In this document: positions 23,291 through 35,399 of the stretch, one piece after another | Numbering within the stretch: the first letter of the stretch is position 1 | Layout: every line of letters starts with the position of its first letter | Source of the DNA: Moniliophthora roreri | Taxonomy: Eukaryota > Basidiomycota > Agaricomycetes > Agaricales > Marasmiaceae | NCBI GenBank assembly: GCA_001466705.2 | Contig: LATX02000205.1 | Coordinates: 310,001 to 374,000, forward strand | Length of the DNA: 64,000 nt | Direction of reading: 5' to 3' | Notes under the pieces: model-generated | Seen by the model: the letters and a program-made list of their open reading frames with translations, nothing else | Databases searched by the model: none | What the model was told of the DNA's origin: nothing | Made by a program: the position numbers and the translations under genes

Positions 23291-23990
23291 TCCGGGTCTG
23301 TCCTTACTCACTTATGCTGCTTCATTATGATTCCATGCTACACCTGTTTTCTTGGTTCACACACTCTTTTGTAGCATACATTCTTTATTTTCTTTGCTCT
23401 GTGCATTTTCGTTCGTTCTTTACGGTGGAACCTGGACAGTAAATATCATTGAATATTTAACTATATAGCTAGTCTAACCCCACTTCATTCATAGTACAGA
23501 GTATGGTGTTGACCTTTAAAAAAAACTTGTTTCCTTTGCGCGTCTCGAAGTAGGATCCTTCAGGCCTGAGACGCATTGCACAGTCATTATAGACGGAGCT
23601 ATAGTAGTGGTAAGCTCGACTGGAGCACAAGCGCCGGACAGAATATTTTCTTTCCTTCCGTCGCACCAGCATAAAACCCTACTCGCCGTTACGAGTACCG
23701 CTGCTTGGAATCCTACCGTACTGTGCCTGGCTCGCCGCTAGACAGGCATTGAATAGACTCGATACCAGTCGCTCCTTCACTGTGATGACAGTCGATCACT
23801 GCGCTGGACAAAGTACCTTTCTTCTCTTCCGTCATACCAGTATAGTAAGGAATCCTCCACCGTAGTTTCTTGAAGTCGAATTCGTCCAGTGGTCGTTTCT
23901 CCAAATTGGGCCGCGTCTCCTTCCATAACCGTGGTTCAATCAAACTGCCGAAGGATATGAGCCGTTCATGGCCATGGTCGTCATTCACGT
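23291..23990. other. Intergenic region with one unexplained minus-strand frame
   Basis: The 3' part after the membrane protein is AT-rich. A 93-codon minus-strand frame (23713-23994) encodes an unrecognised peptide with no splice-supported extension. I see no other feature. Confidence 0.4.
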
Positions 23991-24830
23991 TCATTCCCAG
24001 TGGTCCGCGTATTGATCATTGGTGTTGGTACGTTCCCTTTCTCGTTCCCTCTACTACTTACACTGACATCAAAGGCCCATCAGCCTATATTTCTATTACA
24101 CACGCAATTTGGGCCCTTCCTTGCCTTCTCGGACGCAAGACTGGGACTTGAGCCCAATCACCCCTTCAAACATAAAAAGGTACAGTTAGGAAGGCGCCGA
24201 TCTTTTGAGGGTTTACCAGATGATTGTGTTAAGGTGTGTCCGAGTTTGTCTTTCTCGTTCAGTACTTGCGAGTTTTCACAAACGTCCCGCCAGTATTGAG
24301 ACTAAGGCCAGGGAACCGTAACGGCAAACACTCACCAACAGCATCACCTCCACCATCGGTGCTGACATCGTCCGCCCGCTCGAATCGGATAGATCAATAA
24401 TCGTATACCTAATCCTCCAATACGATAGATTCAGACGACGTTCGTGTGTTGGATAAAAGGATGCCATTAGCGAGTGGGTATCATCTCAGGGGGACGTTTA
24501 GGTGGTTTGATTGTACGTGTGCGCATGGTCAGCTTTTGCTGTTGATCAAGTTCATGCCCAACAGAGGAATTGGATACTATACCGCTTGTTGAGGACATCA
24601 TGTTGCCTCGTAGATCACTCAGCCCGCGAGATGCTAACGAGAGCTGGGGTTAGACAGAGGACAAGGTTCTAAACAATGCCATCCAAGACGTTGCGTGTTT
24701 ATTCGAGGCTCTGAAGGCTCACCCAAACGCGTTTAAGAAAGTGTTGGAGGTGCACGGAAAGGAAATGTGAGAACATGGACGAGAAGCTGCAGGAGAGGTT
24801 GAGGACAAGTGCGTTGTAGTGGTTGGGATT
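23990..24830 (+). pseudogene. Relic of a FAD monooxygenase gene
   Basis: Near 24002 a GTCCGCGTATTGATCATTGG segment resembles the FAD-binding N-terminus. At 24655-24800 the sequence parallels the last exon of the intact enzyme (10795-10960), giving RGQG, NNAIQDVACLFEALKAH and FKKVLEVHGKEM. A one-base insertion after GGACAAGG breaks the frame. The Trp codon after KEM is now TGA. The central domain is largely missing. It is a degenerate paralogue of 9549-11045. Confidence 0.6.
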
Positions 24831-25023
24831 AGGACGATTTGGGCTAGCGTGCTTGTACGCGTTGTAGCTGTTATAGTGAATGACTACTGCTCATGCTGCC
24901 CCCTCGTCTCAGGCGTGCAATACCGAGATAATTCCTTTCTCCGCATTTCAAATGCCTCATGTTTTCGATGGTGTGCCACTACTTCTAGGTTCACGCATGG
25001 TCTGAACTAAAGGACAGATATAT

Positions 25024-27337
25024 TTAAGCAGTAGTCCATCGTACAGCTGCTGAACGTGGGTATACAACTTGGTCAGAGCCCGAATCCTCAGAGAATGTAT
25101 AGTCATCTGCGTGAGAGTTAAAAATCAGCATGAATTAAGATAGGTACATAGAATCTGATTCGTACTGTCGACGTCGGGTTGGTATAAGATGATCTCTTCA
25201 TCATCAGATTTTGACCCATCAGAAGATGTACAGTTGCCTGCGTGAGTTGTAGGTCAGTGTGAATGAAGATACATAGAATCTACTCCATACCATGGGCTTC
25301 AAATTCATCACAGGATTCTGATGATGAAGTGGGACTATACGAGTCTTCCCACTCTTCCAGAATTTGGAACCGATTGTCGTCCCCGACGACTTCAAGAACA
25401 GGAAGACCGAGCGAACGAGTGAGGTCTGTTGTCTTGGGATCAAAGCCACAATGACGGTGCACCTTTTCTGCGGTTTCATAGTGACTAGGACCCCAGTATC
25501 GACGGACAATGCCTAAACTGTGAAAGAAAGAAGGAAGCTCCAGTGACGTCCGGATAACCTCTGACACGTTTTGTTGCCCTAGAGGGTCAGAAGACCAGTA
25601 ACAACCCTCGCCTTCCACCCAAAATTTCCAGATTGTTTCATTGTCAGAAGGATGAGGAGCCCGCCGAATGAAAAGGTAAACTGGGTTCATAACTGCTGCA
25701 GTATCAATAACTCCCTGGGGTGAGATGTATTCTTTGCGTTGCAGAATGAGCCTAAAATCAATATGCGTGCCTAGTTCATGTTGTTAGACTGAAAGTATGA
25801 CCCAAAAAAAGTCATAACTTGCAATACTCCCCCCAATCGTCCTCATGAATCCCGAGTTGACTGAATACACTGTGTGCTTGAGCAAGCCACGAGTCACAAA
25901 AATCATCTGTTCCGTTGAGAACATAATGCAAGGTCATTGCTCGCACATCTTGGACATCCTCTGGCGTAACCATGAACCTATCAGCTCCGTCAGTACAACA
26001 CCGGACACGATCAACATTTCTTGCGCACCGCGTCGAGCCATCCTCCATGACGGTTCGGGTTTCTCTCATGGCATCAGGCATACCTTCAACGTGATACAAC
26101 CCATAATGCCATCTTTCTCTGGTACCTACATATTTGGCGATAATCCTCCTACGGCGCCAGTTGTAAACTGTGCCGATGAAGGACCGTGGCATGGATATTG
26201 CGTCGTCATGGTTCAACCATTCCCAAACTCCTGTGCTTGACAAGCGGATTCCACGAAGAATTGCATGCATGGGGAGCGTCCTGATGAGGTAGTTGAAGAC
26301 AGCGCTGGAGTCCTTATACGTTTGTATAGACAACGGGGAGAAACGGTCTTCGAGGATTGGGATTGGCCCCAGGTTGAGGAGGAGCCACTCAGAATAAGGT
26401 GTTTGGATGTATGGACCTCTGCGTAATGTGCCAGTCCTTGGATCAACCCATAGCTCACTCACATCCTATAGTTCTCGGCGTCCCAAAGATGTAACATTAA
26501 CGTGAAGATCAACGTACCAGTCTGACATTAGCTGTCTGCATGGCATCGAACTGTAGCGGAAATTAAGAGTTTAGAACATGACAAATAACAGAAGAACATA
26601 CTAGATAGCTAAAATATGGAAGGAGAACTGGGGAAGCAGCTGCCTGCGTGCCCCTGAGAAGGACACGCACCAAAGGAACGAGCTCTGTATGAGGTGTTAA
26701 TTGAAGTTCATCGAGCAGATTAGGCTAAATTGCGGTACCATCATGAAAGATCAGAGCTGGTAATCCATGCCGGTTATCGTTGTAGCCGAAAAGCTGGGCA
26801 AAGATCGGATTCCTGTTGATGCTTCACACTTCACGTTCAGCGCAGTTTGAAGGGAATATCACTCGTACTTGACACTCGAAAACCGCTCAAAGTCCATTTC
26901 AAATGCCTATATTCCAGGTACAACCATTAGATTTGGTGGTGCGAAGGGAAGCTATTCCTCACCTTGAAGGCGTCGGGACCATCATATGCGACATGTAGAA
27001 ATTCCTTATCCTTGCCTTCTAGCCGAGCCAGGCTGATAGTACGACGAGCTATCACTCTTCTCCTGTCCTTTTTGCCCTCTCTTTTGACCGTTGATTCTCC
27101 AATGACTCCCGTGACGTAAGTATCGCCTGTTCGGACCCGTCTGTACTGAGTGAATAAGGCCGGTCAGTAGGAGTGTGTATAACACATAGGGAACGATCGA
27201 CATACATCATCCCATATCGTGAACTCCTTCTCTTGACGCACGGACTGGTAAATGTTTGTGGTATGCTGAGACCCCTGGATATTGTTGAATTGTCCACCGC
27301 TGAAGGTGTTGTTTGAGGATCCTCGCAGGAACTCCAT
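25024..27337 (-). CDS. GGQ-family degenerate-kinase-like protein, copy B
   Basis: A paralogue of copies A and C on the opposite strand, with the same exon layout. The start reads MEFLRGSSNNTFSGGQFNNI. The kinase-like part (AYDGPDAFK, then NPIFAQLFG and ALIFHDELVPL) is intact after splicing. The middle domain has GTLRRGPYIQTPYSEW and SIQTYKDSSAVFNYL. Here the bases matching the small intron near 26010-26060 stay open and may be translated. The C-terminal domain has HCGFDP and LGLPVLEVVGD. Two further introns lead to an acidic tail ending at 25024. No catalytic HRD/DFG is visible. Copy B shares its upstream block with copy C, including the middle part that copy A lost, so B and C are closer to each other upstream. 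Confidence 0.75.
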
Positions 27338-27473
27338 GATAGTGATGGGAATTGAAAGGGAAGGAGTGCGTGAGAGTCTGAAGGCATCCATCCCCTCAGT
27401 AACATTGCCTAGTTGATATGATGCTGCCAATACGATGCGCCAACGATGCGTTCATTGACTGACAGCAACGCTG

Positions 27474-27612
27474 TTCAATTCAACAGAAAGAACTCGGGCA
27501 GTGCTCTTACTCCTCCCAGGTGATCTTGGATTCCATTGAATTCAGTTTGCGTCAGCAACGTCCCTGCGGAGCAAATATTGCACTCACGTCTCTCGTTTGC
27601 GTTCTAACTTCT
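27474..27612 (-). promoter_or_regulatory. Conserved upstream block of GGQ copy B
   Basis: In reverse complement this matches 41281-41420 in order and nearly base for base: GAGACGTGAGTGCAATATTG, a ACGTTGCTGA-like part, GAATCCAAGATCACCTGGGAG and GTTCTTTCTGTTGAATT. It lies about 140 bp upstream of the copy B start, as in copy C. Confidence 0.5.
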
Positions 27613-28100
27613 CCACTTGAGGGCAGAAAATTTTTGACATTATAAGGGAGCTAGAGGTTGAAGACAAGTGGATTGGGGGAAAGCCGTCGGTAACTTAGCA
27701 TGGCGGTTGACTTCGTGCCGCGACCATTCTCTTACACATAACCGCTGTCAGTCTACGCGCTCAAATACGCGCTAATGAAGGTGAATCCACGTAAACTCAG
27801 ACTCGTACCCGAACTTGCAAAATCGCGAGGTTGAAATGGATAAACTGGGTAACTCGACCCTAGGAGCTTTATCGATGTGTACACTGACTTTGATTTACAG
27901 TATGATACATAGATGAGGGCATAAAGTTGTGCGCGGGACTTGCCGAGCGGAGCTCAAAACGCGTCATTCCACGACGCTCGTGCCCAATCGCCAAATTCTT
28001 CTCTTTACTTCTTCCATCGACGCACTTTGACAGTCGCTGTCAACATTTTTCTTCGTTCTACTCTACAGGCACAACCTATTTTCAAACTCGCCTTTTTACT
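27613..28100. other. Intergenic region between GGQ copy B and the Ran1-like kinase
   Basis: This is the shared upstream region of two divergent genes. Its left part (27613-27790) continues the similarity to the DNA upstream of GGQ copy C (41100-41280), so the duplication boundary lies near 27790. An in-frame ATG at 27927 would extend the kinase by 58 residues but lacks conserved character. Confidence 0.5.
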
Positions 28101-29565
28101 ATGCGTCTCACTGACACCCTACCCGATTTCACTGGCTCGTTTTTGGACGACGACCGCTACGAGCTCGTCGACTGCCTCGGCTCTGGAGCCTATGGAAAAG
28201 TTTACAAAGCTATCGAACGTACCTCCTCCTCCCAATCGCCCAACCACTTTGCCGTCAAATGCCTTCTAAAGCCCGAGGCCGGATCAAGGCAAGAGGAATT
28301 CCAGCTACGCGAGATTGCTCTCCATAAGAAAGTATCTGGACATCCCAATATCGTCGCAATTCACGAGGTCCTTTACGATGACTTTTTTCTTTATGTCATT
28401 TTGGATTTGTGCGAAGGAGGTGACTTGTTCGCTGCTATCACCGAGACCGAGTCGTTCAAGCGAGACAACGAATCAATACGAAGCGTGTTTGTTCAACTGT
28501 TGGACGCCGTTCAACACTGTCATGATTTGGGCGTGTATCATAGGGACCTCAAGCCGGAAAATGTACTGTTATCAAAGGATGGTAAACAAGTGAGGATCGC
28601 TGACTTTGGATTGGCAACGGATGTACGCACGTGTCAAGAGTTTGGATGCGGAAGCTCATATTATATGAGTCCTGGTGAGCTCGCCTTGACTCTTTCCTTT
28701 GTCGTACATGAATTGACTTAATGCCTTCACTATAGAATGCATCGGAAAGGAATCCTATCGTACTCACTACTCTCCTCGCCAGAACGACATATGGTCTTTA
28801 GGCGTTATCCTCGTCAATCTTATCACCGCTCGTAATCCTTGGAGCTTCGCCGTCTCTACCGACGAGCACTTTAGCCGCTTCCTTTATGACGAGGATTTCA
28901 TCCAGCAGCTGTTACCCATCTCTGACGGCGCTAATCGTATCCTAAGGCGTATCTTCGACCTCAATCCATTACGCCGTACATCCATCTCCAAGCTTCGCAA
29001 TGAAGTTTTAGCTCTCGAGACCTTTCATCGGGATCCCGTTCCTCATCCTGGTAGGACTATCGTTTCCGAGGCTGGCCCGCGGAACGTCAATGTCGTCACT
29101 GTGTTCACAGAGCAAGTCCCAACTGGCGAGGAAGAGTCGAATGACGGGTCTCTTGGTTTAGATTCATCTTCTCTCTGCTCTCTAGGTCCTACGCCTATCA
29201 ACCAGCTTCTTCCTCTCCCCAATCCGCCTCACATTTCCTTCGCCTCTGACTATGAGAGGTTCTCGAACTGGTGCGGATCACCAGCTTCCGACTCTGATTA
29301 TTTTGATGCAGAAAGTGGTAGCGAACTTGGACCCGAGACTCCCGCCTCGAAGGCGGTTGAGCTGGAGGTGGATATTGCGGATATGGAGATATCCGAATTG
29401 AAACTGGACGGAGAAGAGAAGGGCGGGGAAGCTGAGACGGTTACGCCAAAGATCAAACAGGAACCTTTTCAATGTGATCCTGCACTCCGTGCTATTGCAA
29501 AAGCTGCGGTGATTGTATCGCCCAAGTACCTAACCAAACCGTTTTCGATATTTAGGAAGCTATGA
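28101..29565 (+). CDS. Ran1/Pat1-like serine/threonine protein kinase
   Basis: Two exons (28101-28674, 28736-29565). Kinase features with residue numbers: glycine loop LGSGAYGKV (26-34), ATP lysine K53 in AVK, catalytic loop HRDLKPEN (147-154), DFG (168-170), the GCGSSYYMSPE activation segment, and the DIWSLGVILVNLITARNPW helix F region. These are hallmarks of the Ran1/Pat1-Sks1-Vhs1 family. In fission yeast Ran1 blocks meiosis and mating; in budding yeast relatives act in nutrient response. After the kinase domain there is an acidic, disordered tail of about 170 residues with PNPPHISFASDYERF. The gene is intact. The role in this fungus is inferred from the family only. Confidence 0.92.
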
Positions 29566-30120
29566 GGTGATGGTGATTTTGGGGAGGTGGTGGTTTGACG
29601 CATGGACATTGCTACTTGCCGGACATCCACTCTGATAATGTATCGTTATTGCGCAGGCGCTTGTATTTATGTTTTCGACTGTAGCGGCTGTTTCTGTACC
29701 TGTGATGAATGGTTCCCACTCCAATTCCGACCCATCCACAACAGTGCTCGAGCTTGAAACACGTATCAGCAACAGGCCCTATTCATTCTCAAGCGCCATT
29801 CACGTGTTCCGCTGATGCCATGCTGGACACTGCTTCTGCCGTGCACAAAGCCTCTGCATTTCGTCCGACCATCAAGAGAGATACCAAACCATTGTAGGTG
29901 TCGATCTCTCACGAACCGAGGCTGCGAGGATGCAGTACAAGTCATCCCGGATGAACTAGCGAAAAGCGCTGCCAGTGCGGATTGTCGGCAAGTTGTCTAG
30001 TATCCGAATGACACAGCCATCAACGGAAGTCGAGATGATCAAAATTGAAGCCCAACCTCTCCCTACCTTCCCATTGTCCAACGCTCTAAAGCTCTCGAGA
30101 CTCAAAATCTTGCTTCGCAC
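29566..30120. other. Intergenic region
   Basis: Short open frames on both strands only. A 5' exon of the following F-BAR gene could lie here, but I cannot place one with confidence. Confidence 0.4.
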
Positions 30121-32010
30121 TTGGCAGAAATGGCTGTAAGGACGCAATCATCTGCGTCTTCGTTGGCTAAATATGCTGTCGCCAAATCACCTGGGGTCGA
30201 CTTGTACAATGGGAGCACGTCGAGGGATTTTTGCAACTCGTTTTGGGGGGTGGGGGACTCGGGGTCCAATATCCTATTTGCGAGAATGAGGGGGGCTGCG
30301 AGAACTACAGATGGGTTGAGGAATTTCTGGAAGGAGAGGTGCGTTGCTTTGCTTTTTGAGCGTCGCGCAGGACGTGCCAGCTAATGCCTTTTTTCTGTTA
30401 TCCAGGGCAGCGATCGAGGAAGACTATGCAAAGAAGCTGTACGAACTCTCTCGTATGGTTATCGGCAAAGATGAGACTGGGTAAGCTATTTGTACCCCGC
30501 CGATTTTATACGGTGTTTTGTTTTTTGGCCGATTCATTTAACCAATTTTTTTTTAAATCAGGGAGCTTCGAAATGCACTGGATACGTTACATCTGGAGAC
30601 CGAGAAGATGGCCAAGGTCCATTTGGATCTGGCTCAGCAGATCCGGGGTGAAATGGAGGATCCAACGACGGCTCTGCTGAACAAGCAGATCGAGCATCGC
30701 AAGGTCGTTCAGGCTCCCGTAGAGAAAAAATTCAAGGCCAAGCAGGCTCAAGAATCGTATGTCGTCAAGGCCCGTGAAAAGTACGAGGGAGATCGGCTAC
30801 GTATCGCCTCGTACTCTGCGCAAATTGAACAGAACGCGCCAGACTTGGAACGGCTCAAGTCCAGGCTCAAAAGGGCAGAGCAGACAGTTAGCGCGAATGA
30901 GAAGGATTATGCCAACTTTTGCAAGAGTTTGGCGGAGTTGTTACCGGGCTGGGAAAGTGATTGGAAAGATTTCTGCGATTCGTGCCAGGATATGGAAGAA
31001 GAGAGGTTGGATTTCATGAAGGATAACCTGTGGGCGTACGCGAACGCAGTCTCGGTCGTCTGTGTTGCTGATGACGTGGTGAGTAATTTTTCCCGACGGT
31101 TGATTAAGTTTTTATTGAAAATTGACTGTATCTAGTCTTGCGAGGCCATTCGAACTGTTCTTGATCAGCTAGAAACTGAGCGAGATATCGAGGCTTTTGT
31201 CCAGGAATATGGTACAGGAAACTCGATACCCAATGCGCCAGAGGTGACATCTCTTACACACGATGCGTCTTCGTCCTCTACGTCTCTATCCGGAAATCTG
31301 CCACCGATTATCACTTCAACACGACCTGCAAACTTTGCTCGTAAATCACGCCGCCCACCTCCACAGGCATTTGCTTCTCCGACCATCGAGGACACCCCGG
31401 CACCACAAAATATCCCGCCTGCACCCGTGGCACCTCCACCCGTCGCAGCACCTCCACCTGTTCAACCAGCACCTATTCCTCAGCAGTCTCAGAACGGACG
31501 TATGGCACCTCCGGTTTCTCAGCCACCGCCTGTAACTGTAGCTCCGTCACCGCCGGTGCAGCAAGCACCGCAGCCTGTCACCACAGCGCCCACTTCATAT
31601 CAGAGCAATGGCTACGGCGGACAATCTGGTGGCGCCAACCTCACTCGCCGTGCCTCGCAACCCCTACCTCCTCAGCCTCCTCAAGCACCATATCCTGCAA
31701 ATGAGCAACCTGCGCCGCCACCTGACCCTCCCAGAAATGAAGAGGATGCTGGAAGACCCATTTTGTTCTATGGTACATCAATTGCTTTTATTTGACTGGA
31801 CGTGATATCTGACATGTGTCTCATCATGTAGTGGAAGCACTGTACGACTATACCGCCACGATAGATGAGGAGTTCAGCTTCCAGGCAGGGGACATCATTG
31901 CTGTCACGGCTACTCCCGATGATGGATGGTGGAGTGGGGAACTGTTGGACGAGAATAGAAGAATTGAAGGAAGACACGTGTTCCCGAGCAACTTTGTCAG
32001 GCTTTTCTGA
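30121..32010 (+). CDS. F-BAR and SH3 domain protein (Cdc15/Imp2/Hof1-like)
   Basis: Five exons (30121-30338, 30406-30480, 30562-31078, 31136-31772, 31832-32010) give 541 residues in phase. The F-BAR/FCH part starts at about residue 36 (FCNSFWGVGDSG, then GLRNFWKERAAIEEDYAKKL) and runs as long helices to about residue 310 (ELRNALDTLHLETEK, ESYVVKAREKYEGD, DNLWAYANAVSVV). A Pro/Ala/Gln-rich linker of about 150 residues follows. The C-terminal SH3 (about 485-541) has ALYDYTA, DDGWWSGEL and FPSNFVRL. This architecture bends membrane and scaffolds formins at the contractile ring during septation. It is a conserved gene, probably essential or near-essential, so it marks a stable block amid the duplicated accessory DNA. 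A 5' exon may be missing. Confidence 0.92.
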
Positions 32011-32820
32011 GCGGAGATTTGGCGAAAGTTTGGTGCTGGTTTACCAGAAGATGGACAGTTCAACGACACTATGAATACCCTCCTTTTACTGCTACATTAT
32101 TTCATTCCCTGTTTCCTAACTTAAGCTTTTCTTGTATATTCAACTTCCTTGGTTTTTCTCGACTCGGTGGCGATAAGATAAGATGGCACTGCCGCACGTT
32201 GCCTGCTGTTTTATTACCATTTCTTTGCATTTTGCGCACCTTATCCTTTGCAACGTGTACCTCGACGGCAATCAATCTCAGCTTTGTACTACCAGCATGT
32301 CCCTTGTCTTCGACAGCGCCGCAATCTCCAGAACAATAATGGTCGTATCTGATTCTCAACTTAAAACCTGACGATTCTCGGCTGCCTAGGGCACAAGCGC
32401 TAAATGGCGCTTAGACCAAGCCGTCCTGTCGTGCCCGACCTCCTTCCTTTGTCCGACACGTCATTTACACCGACCTCTCTAAAGTCGCCTCAGTCCGCCT
32501 CTCGCGACTTTATAAGGGCCAGTGCGGTGGATTGCCAGTCAAACCACTGTACCTGTCCACTTCTGGGAATCTGTACCAACGGGCCCACACACTCGTTTGA
32601 TCCGCATCTGGGCATGCTTATTGTACCAGAACTAAAGCAGAAAAGAAGGTTACCAGAGGGTATAAATCAACCAAAGGGGGACAAGGGGATCATTGGTACC
32701 GTTTTTTTCTTCGCTTGCAGAGGGAAACAGCTCATCACCATGTATCTCTTTGTACAGTCGCTGTGCGAGGACACCTTTTACACACGGTCATAACATCCAA
32801 CACCATTTCACGCCACAGAA
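32011..32820. other. Intergenic region
   Basis: The region holds the F-BAR 3' end and the promoter of the next gene. The plus-strand frame 32404-32793 overlaps a promoter-like stretch with a TATAAATC at about 32661 and is not taken as a gene. Confidence 0.45.
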
Positions 32821-34250
32821 ATGCCTTCACATTCTCCGAAATCTTCTCGGACTTCATCAGTGCGCCACGGTCATGATCTTGACCCTCACCGCCACGTACA
32901 CTTCCCGCCAAGGGGCGAAAACAGCACCCCATCGTCTCATCGTGGTATTCTTTCAGATCTGGCAGCAAGCACAGAATTACCTTCATTCCCAATACTACAA
33001 CCAACCATACAAGATGGTGAAGATACGGATGATGATGATGACTTTATCCCGTGGCCCCAGGGCGTAGACCAGGTTAACGCTAGTCAACGCGTCATTCAGC
33101 CTCTTGGGTACACTTCCTCTCGACCGCCCATGTCCCCCATTCAAGGAGAACACGTAACTTATCACACGAATGATCTGGGATTGTTCCAAGGACAAACAGA
33201 TGACCCCGTTTTCACGGCAGTCCCTCCGAAATTAACCAACCTCTTCTCATCATCAAACCCACAACCCCAACGCGCGTTGCAAGATTACGAGCGTGTTGGA
33301 GGCTGGATGACCAATGAGACGGGGCAGTCGTGTTACGTTCCGACGGGACATATAGAAGAGATCCCTGACGAGGAAGAGTCGTCTTTTGGGAATGTCCATG
33401 GCATATCCGAATCGCCTCGTGATCATGTCGGCGCATCTTCTCAGCCTTCTCCGGAGATGCTACCTGTTGAGACTACCCCACCCCCTACACCTCAGCCGTT
33501 CAAGCCCAAATCAGTACTTCCTCAGTCACCGCTGTACTGGAAGGTTCACTCTACGCCTACTGGTGCTTCGGAGCGCCGCAAGTCTCAATTAAGCATTCAA
33601 TCACCATCTGCAGCACCGTCACCGATTACGAAATGTGATCACGGCAACGACTGGGAGAGTACACCCTCTCTCTCTCCCCTCTCGACCGTTGAACATGATA
33701 CCTCGAGCTTCTCGGCGTTCCTACAAGAAGAACCTATCGTGAAGCAATGTTTCACCAAGATCAAGGTCTTATGCGATGTAGGTGTCTGCGTCAAGGTTCA
33801 CTTGCGTGTTTTGACTTTTTATCCCAGAGCTTTACATTTCTGGCCCCTTCTCAGCAAGATGACGGTGGTCTTTGCACTCGTATGACAGAATCACTGTCAA
33901 AAGTCAGAGGCTGTCTGTATCGTGGACTATATTTGCCAAATGAGCACTGGAGCTTTCTCGATGGGCCTAAACGCCTTAACTTTAGGAACAGATTGCTTTC
34001 TACCTACAGGTCAGGTATTCTCCCCTCCCGTGCTCAGGGCTCATGCTAACTTTGGCGAACAGAACCTTAAGTCGACTCGAAAGAGTATCAGCCCACTACA
34101 CCATGCTACAGCCAAAAAGACTCAACTACATCATTATCAAGCTATCAGAGCACCAGAAAAAGCTAGCCGATATTGCTTCTAAACTCGATGTGCGTGCTAC
34201 TCAAACTGACGTCGGAGGATGTACTGAGACAGCTTCTAGGCTACTTTTGA
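32821..34250 (+). CDS. Disordered protein with a C-terminal coiled segment, unknown function
   Basis: Four exons (32821-33777, 33828-34009, 34063-34189, 34233-34250), 427 residues, all junctions in phase; the last exon is only 18 nt. The first 310 residues are Ser/Pro-rich with an acidic run (GEDTDDDDDFIPWPQG), many SP/TP sites suggestive of proline-directed phosphorylation, and a YWKVHSTPTGASERRKS segment. The C-terminal 110 residues look structured: GGLCTRMTESLSKVRGCLYR, then RLERVSAHYTMLQPKRLNYI and a heptad-like helix IIIKLSEHQKKLADIASKL. I recognise no family. Placement beside the F-BAR gene gives no functional hint. Confidence 0.6.
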
Positions 34251-34800
34251 TCTACTAGAAGTATGCAACCTTCATGCAAAAGCCTCAGAGAGAGGTAGCT
34301 TACCTGACGACACGTACACGAACCTGTACCTCAACGCACGAGCTTCTTATCTCGACATACACAGAAGACACTCTCGGCCTAGTCATCGCGCTGGCGAACA
34401 CTAGACACGATCTCGCACTTTGTACATTTCTCCTTGCTTTCGCTTTCGCTGTCGCACCTTGTTCTCTTGCATGCGCACACGCATTTTATGATGATAAATG
34501 CATCACGGTTTCTTCTTGCACGAGCACGACACGGTTTATTATTCTTATGTATACTTACCTACCACGCTGATGATTACCATGGATGGATGTCATTAATGAA
34601 CTGTACATATCCCGCATCAATGCTACTTACACATCTTCCGACCATCATCGTCGTGTCGCCTGGTCACATATATGATGCTACAAGCGTTCAGTTCGTTTCA
34701 CCAGGAAGCCACTGATGGGTTGAAACTGAGACAGTAGATGAAGGAGTTTGCAGGTGAGATGGTAGACTGCCCATGATTGTGGTGATTTCTAGGGACATAT
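34251..34800. other. Intergenic region
   Basis: No supported feature. Frames here are short and low in complexity. Confidence 0.4.
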
Positions 34801-35060
34801 AAACTGATAGAATAGCTGATTGAACTTCCTCATTGAGGTATTCCGTGACTGAGCTCCTGTGTGGTAACAAAGTACAGTCCTGTGCTCAGCATGACGCCGA
34901 TGAAGCAAACCACGAATGTGATACGATTCCAGTGCCACAGCGGGTCCAGCACACAGACAAAGAAGAACAGCAATGCGACTTCGAGTAGAAGGGGTAGCGC
35001 TAAGAAGATATGGTGGTTCGTATGAGCTCATCCCGGTTCGGGACCGCTGGTTATCGCTGA
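34800..35060 (-). pseudogene. Fragment of a multi-span membrane-protein gene (DUF6535-like)
   Basis: One minus-strand frame gives a hydrophobic run with PLLLEVALLFFFVCVLD followed by WHWNRITFVVCFIGVML and LYFVTTQ, then a stop. This pattern of a paired membrane helix hairpin joined by a short L-D-x-L-W-x-x-N turn resembles Agaricomycete DUF6535 proteins. No start, upstream helices or downstream exons could be joined, so I treat it as a fragment. The family name is from memory and tentative. Confidence 0.35.
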
Positions 35061-35179
35061 TCGTGGTCCTGATGCCGGAGAGACGTTTGTTGTAGAAAAC
35101 CTATGAGTATTCACGAAGCAGAATACGTATGAGTTCGAGAAGAAACACCCCGATAAACACCTGGCAACCCCTCAGCAAT

Positions 35180-35350
35180 CTAACAACGGGCCTCTAGAAA
35201 ATTTCCTCGTCCCAGTAAGGTGAATATAAACGGCCCAGGAAACATGGAAATGCAGACGTGGGCTGATGGGCCTTTGATGTCAGTCTGAGGGGTAAAGGGA
35301 AGAGAAAGTGAACGTACCCAACGTACCCAATACCTGATCGCGGTTCTATC
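35180..35350 (-). pseudogene. Short duplicate of the FAD-monooxygenase relic start
   Basis: In reverse complement this segment shares ACTGACATCAAAGGCCCATC and neighbouring bases with 24060-24090, and a GGTACGTTC-type splice donor with 24028-24036. It is therefore a second fragment of whatever gave rise to the 23990-24830 relic. No downstream FMO exons follow. Confidence 0.4.
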
Positions 35351-35399
35351 CGCCGTCATATTGGACGGATTCTTTGTACCTAACAAGCGGTACTAGCAG

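Noticed and set aside
23713..23994. A 93-codon minus-strand frame next to the FMO relic
   Set aside because: No family, start context or introns could be supported; kept only as a note in the intergenic entry.
31263..31535. His/Leu-rich open frame
   Set aside because: Shadow of the Pro-rich linker of the F-BAR protein read in another frame.
32404..32793. A 129-codon plus-strand frame
   Set aside because: It overlaps what looks like the promoter and leader of the gene starting at 32821 and has no domain or splice support.
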